Under the pieces are notes generated by a model. That model ran no database searches and was not told where the DNA came from. It saw only the letters and a list, made by a program, of their open reading frames with translations. The translations under genes and the position numbers were made by a program. From Nocardiopsis alborubida (lineage in GTDB: Bacteria; Actinomycetota; Actinomycetes; Streptosporangiales; Streptosporangiaceae): a stretch of DNA of 64,000 bases. Each line of letters begins with the position of its first letter. The first letter of the stretch is position 1. The stretch lies in assembly GCF_012396365.1 (NCBI RefSeq), contig NZ_JAAXPG010000009.1:124001-188000 (forward strand). The letters run 5' to 3'. Shown here one piece after another: positions 53,804 to 64,000 of the stretch.

Positions 53804-54195
53804 TGGGTGCGTGCGCGGGGGGTGGTGTCACTGCCACGATACGCGTGCCGCGGTGGCCGGCGCCGCGCGAACCGTCATTCCCCTCCCGGCGGGGCCGCCC
53901 GCGCGGGGCCGCGCCGCCCCGCCCACCCCGGACGCGGCGGCGGGGGGACAACATCGCCAAGCGTCCTGTGCGGGACGGCTCGGCCGGTTAGTGTAAGTCG
54001 ACACATGCGCTTCTTTCGGGTGGTACTTCCCGCCGGTAGCGTGACGGGGTGTCACCAGGGGGTCGACGCGGCGGACACCGCGCGGACCCCCCTGTCCCGT
54101 GCGCGCTCCGCGGGCCGGTCCGCCCGCGGGCGGACCGGCCCACGGGGGCCGGGACGGGAAGCCGAGGTGGCGGAGCAGGCTGAGGAGGGGGTTCG
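53804..54195. other. 392-base divergent intergenic region
   Basis: No gene seen. It contains short AT-rich words (TAGTGTAAG near 53991), a GTGAC/GTCAC repeat near 54040, and a 30-base perfect palindrome 55 bases before the hybrid-kinase start. It should hold the promoters of both flanking genes; I found no clear -35/-10 pair. Confidence 0.45.
54112..54141 (+). repeat. perfect 30-base palindrome in the hybrid-kinase leader
   Basis: Arms 54112-54126 and 54127-54141 are exact reverse complements (GGGCCGGTCCGCCCG and its complement). It could be an attenuator or an operator. Confidence 0.75.
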
Positions 54196-58611
<4,416 letters not shown>

Positions 58612-58617
58612 CCCGAC

Positions 58618-59256
58618 GTGACCCAGAAGGCCAACATCCTTCTCGTCGACGACCGCGACGAGAACCTGATCGCGCTGGAGGCCGCACTCACCTCACTCGA
58701 CCAGAACCTGGTCAGGGCCAACTCCGGTGAGGAGGCGCTCAAGCACCTTCTGGGCACCGATTTCGCGGTCATCCTGCTCGACGTGGTCATGCCGGGGATG
58801 GACGGCTTCGAGACCGCCGCGCACATCAAGCAGCGCGAGAAGACCAAGGACGTGCCGATCATCTTCCTGACCGCCCAGGAGGTCGACCGGCACCAGGTCT
58901 TCCGCGGCTACGCCTCGCGCGCGGTGGACTTCCTGCTCAAGCCGTTCGACCCCTGGGTGCTGCGCTCCAAGGTCGAGGTGTTCGTGGAGCTGCACCAGCT
59001 CAAGGCGCAGATGCGCGAGCAGGCCCGCGCCCTCCAGCGCGACCTGGGCCAGGAGACGGGAGAGCCCGGCAAGGTCCTGGCCGAGCAGCTGGCGCAGCGC
59101 TCCCACCAGGTGCAGACCGACCTCGCCCAGCTGCGCGAGCACATCGTGACCAACTACCAGGACGTGGACCAGAGCCTGGTGGACGGCGTGCGCCGGGTGG
59201 ACAGCGCGGTCTCGCGCCTGTCCACCCTGGTGGACACCCTCCACGGCCCCGAGTGA
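58618..59256 (+). CDS. response regulator with C-terminal coiled coil
   Basis: 212 residues: receiver domain 1-125 (LLVDDRDENLIALEAAL, Asp55 in LLDVVMPG, FLTAQE, LLKPFDPW) followed by a helical coiled-coil tail (LKAQMREQARALQRDLGQE... VDQSLVDGVRRVDSAVSRL), not a DNA-binding domain. GTG start with GGAG about ten bases before it. It is co-transcribed with the hybrid kinase and probably passes its signal by protein contact. Confidence 0.88.
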   Translation: MTQKANILLVDDRDENLIALEAALTSLDQNLVRANSGEEALKHLLGTDFAVILLDVVMPGMDGFETAAHIKQREKTKDVPIIFLTAQEVDRHQVFRGYASRAVDFLLKPFDPWVLRSKVEVFVELHQLKAQMREQARALQRDLGQETGEPGKVLAEQLAQRSHQVQTDLAQLREHIVTNYQDVDQSLVDGVRRVDSAVSRLSTLVDTLHGPE

Positions 59257-59293
59257 GAGGCCGCGTACCGGTCGCGAGGGTTCTGAACTGCGA

Positions 59294-59350
59294 TGATCTT
59301 GTACTTATAGCCGGTGTCGGCGCTCGATCCCCGCTATGAGCACAAGATCA
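59294..59350. repeat. dispersed palindrome, copy 3, decayed
   Basis: The same 24-9-24 plan: left arm 59294-59317, loop CGGCGCTCG, right arm 59327-59350. The outer 16 bases of the left arm match copies 1 and 2, but inner bases have changed; pairing has three mismatches and two G-U. Left flank CTGCG is shared with copy 1. The last three bases (59348-59350) are the stop codon of the minus-strand PAS-GAF gene. Confidence 0.9.
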
Positions 59351-60520
59351 CGGTGAGCAGGGCCGGGGCGGCAGCGCCAGACCGATGTGCTCGCCGATCT
59401 CCTCGATCAGGCCCAGGTCGGCCAGGCGGAAGCTGCCCCGGTTGCTGCGGCGGATCAGGGTGAGCGCACCGCGCACGCCCCGGCTGCCGCGCAGGGGGAC
59501 CGACAGCAAAGAGCCCGCGCCCAGCATCGACAGCAGCGGCGCGCCGGACGGGGCGTGACCCAGCACGGCCTCGTCCTCGATCAGCGGGAACAGCAGGGAC
59601 TGGCCCCGTTCCAGCACCTCGCCCGGAATGTCCGAGTCGCCGGGCGCGGCCGAGGCCACCGCCTCCCTCTGCGCCGGGAGCGCGTCGGCCGGACCCGCGA
59701 CCACGGCGCGGCGGGGCGCGTCGGAGGAGATGGGCAGGTCGCACACGTCCACGACCACCCAGTCGGCGTAGGAGTCGGCCAGCAGGTCGGCGGCGTCGGC
59801 CAGCGCGAGGGGCTTCCCGGCCCCGCCGGGCCCGGCCGAGCGCAGCAGCAGCCGCGTCATCCGGGTCAGCACGTCCAGCCTGCGCGCGGCCAGCACCACC
59901 ACCTGGTCCTCCACCTCCGTCTCCAGCGGGGCGGGGCCCTCCTCCTCGACGCCGTTCATCGGCGGCGACATCGCCACCAGCACCAGCGGGTTGGGCTCGG
60001 TGGGCAGCTCCAGGCGCGTCAGGGTCAGGTGCACGTCCTCGGCCCAGCCGCGCTGGGCCAGCCGGGACTCCAGCGCGGCGTCGCCGTCGCCGCGCAGCAC
60101 CGCGGCCAGCCAGGACTGCATGGCCGCGCGCTTGCGCAGGTCGACGAAGTGGGCGAAGGGCTTGCCGGTGAGGTAGCCCGGCGCGCTGCCCAGCCGCGCG
60201 GCCCCGGAGTTGTTGATGCGCCGGATGTAGCCCTCGTGGTCCAGCAGCACGGTGGGGACGCTCAGCTCCTGGAACATCGCGCGCAGCAGGGCCCGGTCGC
60301 CGTCGTCGCCCTGGCGGCGCGGCTCGGGCTGGGCGTGGGCCCGGGCCAGCTCGGCCCCCGCGTCGCCCAGCAGGCGTTCGGCGTATTCCAGCTCGGCCAG
60401 GGCCGCCTCGGCGGTGCCCTGGGCGTCGTCGGGATACATGGTGTGCGTGTTGCGCAGGGCCGCGATGCGTTCACCCAGTGCGGTGATCTCACGCTGCAAC
60501 CCGGCGAGGTTCTCCGACAC
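59348..60520 (-). CDS. PAS-GAF sensor protein
   Basis: 390 residues without membrane helices. A short coiled coil (residues 1-55), a PAS-type domain (about 75-190, LSVPTVLLDHEGYIRRINNSGAARLG) and a C-terminal GAF domain (about 215-385, ending SVPLRGSRGVRGALTLIRRSNRGSFRLADLGLIEEIGEHIGLAL). GTG start at 60520 with GGGAG upstream, divergent from the GAF-ANTAR gene. It has no output domain, so it must act through a partner. Its stop codon lies in palindrome copy 3. Confidence 0.83.
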   Translation of the reverse strand: MSENLAGLQREITALGERIAALRNTHTMYPDDAQGTAEAALAELEYAERLLGDAGAELARAHAQPEPRRQGDDGDRALLRAMFQELSVPTVLLDHEGYIRRINNSGAARLGSAPGYLTGKPFAHFVDLRKRAAMQSWLAAVLRGDGDAALESRLAQRGWAEDVHLTLTRLELPTEPNPLVLVAMSPPMNGVEEEGPAPLETEVEDQVVVLAARRLDVLTRMTRLLLRSAGPGGAGKPLALADAADLLADSYADWVVVDVCDLPISSDAPRRAVVAGPADALPAQREAVASAAPGDSDIPGEVLERGQSLLFPLIEDEAVLGHAPSGAPLLSMLGAGSLLSVPLRGSRGVRGALTLIRRSNRGSFRLADLGLIEEIGEHIGLALPPRPCSP

Positions 60521-60632
60521 GCTCAGGTCTCCCGTCGTGGATGGCGTCTTCCCGAAGCTAGCGGATGTCCGCTCCCACGGTCTCCCAAGGTTACGGTTAG
60601 TCCGAGCCCGGAAACGGAAGGAGGCCCCGACT

Positions 60633-61394
60633 GTGTGGATCGAACGCCTGGCCCGGGACATCGGCGCGCTGGGACAGGCGGACAGCACCACCCTGGAACG
60701 GGCCCTGGACCAGATGAGCAGGGCCGCGGCCCTGGGCGTCCCGGGCTGCTCGGCCGCGCTCGTCGTGGTCTGGCGCGAGGTCGAGGGGGCCGACGGCTCC
60801 GTGCGGCACGTCGTCACCGACTACGGCGCCTCCCACGCCGACCTGTCCGCGGCCTTCGAGCACCAGTACACCACCGACCAGGGGCCCACCGTCGAGGCCG
60901 TCCGCGAGATGGGCCAGGTGCGGGTGGGCGACATCCTGCGCGAACCCCACCGCTGGCCCCGCTACACCAGCATGGCTGTCCAGTGCGGGGACCGCTCCTC
61001 CATCACCCTGCCCAGCCTGCTGCCCGGCGAGGGCGACGACCGGGTGATCACCTTCGGGGTGCACTCGGGCCGCGCCGACGCCTTCGAGGAGGAGGTCGTC
61101 GCCCCGCTGACCGCCCTGCTCGCCGAGCACGCCGCGGTGTCGCTGTACAGCGCCGGACGTCAGGCCGACGTGGCCAGGGAGACCGCCCACATGCGCCGGG
61201 CCATGTCCGCGCGTACGGTGATCGACCAGGCCAAGGGCATCATCATGCACGCCCGCGGCTGCGACGCCGACACCGCCTTCACCGCGCTGCGCGAGGTCGC
61301 CCAGCGCAACCGCAAACGTGTGGTGGACGTGGCCCGCGACCTCGTGGCGGAGAACACCGGCCCCCAGCCCCGGATGCGCCCCGACCGAAGGTGA
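60633..61394 (+). CDS. GAF-ANTAR transcription antitermination regulator
   Basis: 253 residues: a GAF domain (about 15-160; SAALVVVWREVEG, YTTDQGPTVEAVREMGQVRVGDIL) and a C-terminal ANTAR RNA-binding domain (SARTVIDQAKGIIMHARGCDADTAFTALREVAQRNRKRVVDVARDLV). ANTAR proteins bind paired hexaloop hairpins in mRNA leaders to stop termination. GTG start with GGAGG eight bases upstream. No obvious RNA target was found nearby. Divergent partner: the PAS-GAF gene, 112 bases away. Confidence 0.9.
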   Translation: MWIERLARDIGALGQADSTTLERALDQMSRAAALGVPGCSAALVVVWREVEGADGSVRHVVTDYGASHADLSAAFEHQYTTDQGPTVEAVREMGQVRVGDILREPHRWPRYTSMAVQCGDRSSITLPSLLPGEGDDRVITFGVHSGRADAFEEEVVAPLTALLAEHAAVSLYSAGRQADVARETAHMRRAMSARTVIDQAKGIIMHARGCDADTAFTALREVAQRNRKRVVDVARDLVAENTGPQPRMRPDRR

Positions 61395-61490
61395 ACGGGC
61401 GGGCAACACCGGGCGATGAGTCCCGAGCGTGATCGAAAAGCGCCATGATGAGGGCTCGGGGCCGTCCCGGAACAAGAAGGAGAAGTGACC

Positions 61491-61838
61491 GTGACGTCAG
61501 ACATCTCGATCCGTCGCGAGGATGGCGTCGTCGTCGTCAGCCCCGCGGGGGAGATGGACGCGGTGACCTCTCCCGCGCTGGCCGAGGTCCTCGACGGCCT
61601 CCTGGCCGCCGAGCCGCCCCGGGGGGTGGTGGTCGACCTCGCCAAGGTGTCCTTCTGCGACTCGCGCTGCATCGGCGTGCTCGTCTCCGCCTACCGGCAG
61701 GCCCGCGACCTGGGCGTGGGACTGGTGGTCGCCGAGCCCCAGCCGCAGGTCAACCGCCTGTTCGTGATAGCCGGAATCGACCAGGTCATCCCGATCGTGG
61801 CCAGCACCGGCACCGCGGCGGAATCCCTCAGGGGCTGA
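61491..61838 (+). CDS. STAS-domain anti-sigma-factor antagonist
   Basis: 115 residues, one STAS domain (VVVSPAGEMDAVTSPALAEVL, VVVDLAKVSFCDSRCIGVLVSAYRQARDLG) with the usual phosphorylatable Ser in CDSRCIG. In partner switching, the unphosphorylated form binds an RsbW-type anti-sigma factor and frees the sigma factor. The GTG at 61491 has GGAG eight bases upstream; 61485 is too close. Its last 11 bases overlap the end of the convergent MEDS-RsbW gene. It is the only STAS protein in the window. Confidence 0.9.
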   Translation: MTSDISIRREDGVVVVSPAGEMDAVTSPALAEVLDGLLAAEPPRGVVVDLAKVSFCDSRCIGVLVSAYRQARDLGVGLVVAEPQPQVNRLFVIAGIDQVIPIVASTGTAAESLRG

Positions 61839-62799
61839 GCGGGGCCCGTGTCCCGGCCTCCCGGACGGCCCCGGTCTCCCCGGCCCCGTCCACGAAGTGC
61901 AGCCGTACCAGGGACCCCTCGCCGCTGCCGCTGATCTCCAGGAAGTCGCAGGTCTGCCGGGTGATCCACAGCCCGTACCCGCGCGGGCGCATGCTGTCGG
62001 CCGGACGGTAGCCGGTGAGCGGGTCGAAGAGCCCGCCGCGCTCGTCGAACACGTCGCACACCCACCGCCCCGGGGCGCGCCAGACCTGCACGGTGCCCTT
62101 GCCCGCGCCGTGCTCCAGCACGTTGGCGGCCAGCTCGTTCACCGCCACCACCAGGCTGTCGATCCGCTCCGGCGGGAACCCCACGGCCTCTCCGAGCGCG
62201 GTCAGGTCACCGCGCAGCCGCGGCAGGGACAGCCCGATCTCCAGCCGGTGCACGGGTCCGCTGACAGGCAGCGGGTCCGGGGCGACCGGCCGGGCGCCGA
62301 AGGCCGCCGTACCCAGGTAGGCGGGGTTGGGCCGGGGCCCGTCGGGCTCCACCAGCACCGGGTGGGTGGCCAGGATCGCGGACCGCGTCCGCGGGGTCAG
62401 GTCCCGGTCGTCGTGGACGCACAGCAGACTCAGCCGCTGCGGGGCCAGCGCCGTGGACAGCACCGACTCCAGCCGGTGCCACTCGCGCAGCTCCATCCCC
62501 GAGACGGGCAGCGGGGGCTCGGCCACCACGACCACCGGCACGGGGTCGTGGACGAGCGCCAGACGGTGCAGGGCGGCCAGGGTGCGTCCCGGGGCGTCGT
62601 AGAACCGGTCCCGCTCCAGGACGTGCACGCGCTCGCGTTCGGAGGCCGAGAGCGCCCGGGTGAGCGCGACGGCGCGGTCACCTGAGACAGCGAGCACCGC
62701 GTGGGCGTTTTCGCGTACGGCTGAGCGCAACCGCTGCCGGGCCACCTCGTGGAACCGCTGCCCGCGGCGGAAGAGCAGTCCCTGGTGTTCGAAGGTCAT
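61828..62799 (-). CDS. MEDS-domain protein with RsbW-type ATPase
   Basis: 323 residues. Residues 1-170 look like a MEDS/DcmR-type sensory domain (HQGLLFRRGQRFHEVARQRLRSAVRENAHAVLAVSGDRAVALTRAL). Residues 185-310 are an RsbW-type ATPase (LTALGEAVGFPPERIDSLVVAVNELAANVLEHG, MRPRGYGLWITRQTCDFLEIS). It probably acts as an anti-sigma or STAS kinase regulated by its sensor half. It is convergent with the STAS gene; the two stops overlap by 11 bases. Confidence 0.87.
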   Translation of the reverse strand: MTFEHQGLLFRRGQRFHEVARQRLRSAVRENAHAVLAVSGDRAVALTRALSASERERVHVLERDRFYDAPGRTLAALHRLALVHDPVPVVVVAEPPLPVSGMELREWHRLESVLSTALAPQRLSLLCVHDDRDLTPRTRSAILATHPVLVEPDGPRPNPAYLGTAAFGARPVAPDPLPVSGPVHRLEIGLSLPRLRGDLTALGEAVGFPPERIDSLVVAVNELAANVLEHGAGKGTVQVWRAPGRWVCDVFDERGGLFDPLTGYRPADSMRPRGYGLWITRQTCDFLEISGSGEGSLVRLHFVDGAGETGAVREAGTRAPLSP

Positions 62800-62930
62800 C
62801 GGTACGTGGCGTCCGCGCCCGGGGCCGGCCGTCCGGCCGCCGGGCGCCACTGTCTGTGTACCCGTTCCGACCCCTCGGAGGGAACCCCGGGGGACCGGTC
62901 GGACGGGCACGCTGTCGGGACGGGCACGGC

Positions 62931-64000
62931 TCAGTGTGCGGTCCCGGACAGTAGCAGACCGTCCGTCTCGTCCTCGTCGGCACGGTCCTGTTCCGTCTGC
63001 TGCGGACGGGAGCGCTCGTAGGCGAGCTCCGTCTCGACGGCGATCCGCTGCCAGGTGAACCGGGAGCGGGCCCGGTCCACGGCGGCGATGCCGTACGCGG
63101 TGCTCATGGTCGGGGTGCTGAGGACGGCGCGCACGGAGCGCACGACCTCCTCGGGGCGGCCGAAGCGCATCAGCACACCGCTGGTGCGGTGCAGGACGGC
63201 CCCCGGGGTGGCGCCGGTGGCGGTGGCCACCACGGGCAGGCCGCACGCCATGGCCTCCAGCACGGCCCCGCCGTAGGGGTCGTAGGAGGCGGCGGACACG
63301 TACACGTCCGCGGAGCGCAGCAGGCGGGGCAGCTCCTTGCGCTCCACGGGCCCGGCCAGGTGGACGCGGTCGTCCACCCCGGCCTCCTTGGCCAGGAGCT
63401 CGATCCGGCGGGCGTTCTCGTCGAGGGCCACGTCCAGGTCCTCGGAGGTGGAGACGAGCAGCAGCTCGGCCTCGGGGAGGCGGGTCATGGCCTCCACGAG
63501 CCGGTCGGCGCCGCCGGCCTCGGTCAGGGAGGTGACCGAGACCAGGCGGGCGCGCTCCTCGCGCCGGGAGTGCCAGTGCTCGGCGGAGGCGCTGCCCTCC
63601 ACGCTGAAGTGGTCGGGGTCCACACCGAAGGGCACGACGTTGACGTGGTGGCGGGGGACGCCGAGGCGGGCCAGTTCGACCTGCTGGTCGGTGGAGTTGA
63701 CCAGCACGCGGTCGGCGCGCGAGGCGAGGATGGTCTCCATGCGGACGCGCTCGGGGTGGTGGCCGAGGCCGGAGCGCTGCTCGCTGGCGTTGAGGGAGTG
63801 GAAGGTCTGCACGATGGGCGTGCCGCTCTGGTCGCTCTCGCTGTGCGCCTGGGCGTGCAGGGCGGCCAGGCCGCTGGTCCAGCCGATCGCGTGCAGGACG
63901 TCGGGGTGGTCCTCGTCCAGGACGGAGGCGAGGGCGCTGCCGAAGGCGCCGGTGTGCTCGGCGTGCTCCTCGGCGGACAGCGGCCGGGCCGGACCGGCGT
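62931..64000 (-). CDS. GT4 glycosyltransferase, N-terminus beyond the window
   Basis: The frame stays open to the window edge, so at least 356 residues are visible. Upstream of the GTG at 63812 I read further conserved sequence, including HPDVLHAIGWTSGLAALHAQ, followed by TFHSLNASEQRSG. The C-terminal half has FGVDPDHFSVEG, VDDRVHLAGPVERKELPRLLRSADVYVSAASYDPYGGAVLEAMACGLPVVATATGATPG, a standard GT4 donor site. It likely transfers a sugar to a lipid or envelope acceptor. Confidence 0.88.
   Translation of the reverse strand, partial: AGPARPLSAEEHAEHTGAFGSALASVLDEDHPDVLHAIGWTSGLAALHAQAHSESDQSGTPIVQTFHSLNASEQRSGLGHHPERVRMETILASRADRVLVNSTDQQVELARLGVPRHHVNVVPFGVDPDHFSVEGSASAEHWHSRREERARLVSVTSLTEAGGADRLVEAMTRLPEAELLLVSTSEDLDVALDENARRIELLAKEAGVDDRVHLAGPVERKELPRLLRSADVYVSAASYDPYGGAVLEAMACGLPVVATATGATPGAVLHRTSGVLMRFGRPEEVVRSVRAVLSTPTMSTAYGIAAVDRARSRFTWQRIAVETELAYERSRPQQTEQDRADEDETDGLLLSGTAH

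Overview
This is a high-GC actinobacterial chromosome segment. The F420-dependent oxidoreductase, Excalibur and ANTAR proteins, RsbW/STAS/PP2C regulators, the rpsI-glmM order and the wall teichoic-acid genes fit Nocardiopsis or a close relative. The genus is inference; no rRNA or other marker is present. I read 47 complete or near-complete protein genes plus the last codons of rpsI. I see no tRNA, rRNA, CRISPR array, transposase or prophage.

Layout. 0-5.3 kb: end of rpsI, glmM, a ROK glucokinase, an Uma2-family protein, and an SDR plus crotonase pair. 5.5-16.5 kb: a cell-wall polymer locus with two very large glycosyltransferase/glycerophosphotransferase fusions on either side of an OafA-type O-acyltransferase, then galE. 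16.7-21.8 kb: a minus-strand nucleobase-catabolism operon (nitrilase-type amidohydrolase, dihydropyrimidinase, F420-type LLM oxidoreductase, NCS1 permease) behind a clear TTGACC-17-TAAGGT promoter. 23.4-27.1 kb: a five-gene operon of DUF4178, DUF2617, a small Gly/Ser-rich lipoprotein, DUF350 and a membrane-bound spermidine synthase. 27.4-40.7 kb: mostly membrane and housekeeping genes, including a sulfurtransferase, an Excalibur protein, a PGRP-type amidase, Nnr NAD(P)HX repair, a TetR/NUDIX pair with a visible operator, an ICMT-DCC fusion and a PrsW-like protease. 41-50.5 kb: a BisC-type molybdoenzyme, a CitE-like lyase, an MprAB-like two-component system, a GT4 glycosyltransferase and a PepD/HtrA protease. 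50.8-62.8 kb: a dense signalling island with an orphan NarL regulator, an RsbW-GAF-PP2C fusion, a giant six-repeat HAMP hybrid kinase with its response regulator, PAS-GAF, GAF-ANTAR, STAS and MEDS-RsbW proteins. The window ends inside a GT4 glycosyltransferase.

The most unusual non-coding signal is a family of AT-rich palindromes built as a 24-nt arm, a 9-nt loop and a 24-nt arm. There are three copies (2697-2753, 51493-51549 and the decayed 59294-59350), all between convergent genes. The last copy supplies the stop codon of the neighbouring gene. They look like a dispersed palindromic element that may act as a two-way transcript end. Other leads are the polyamine/DUF operon, the partner-switching island and the twin teichoic-acid polymerases.
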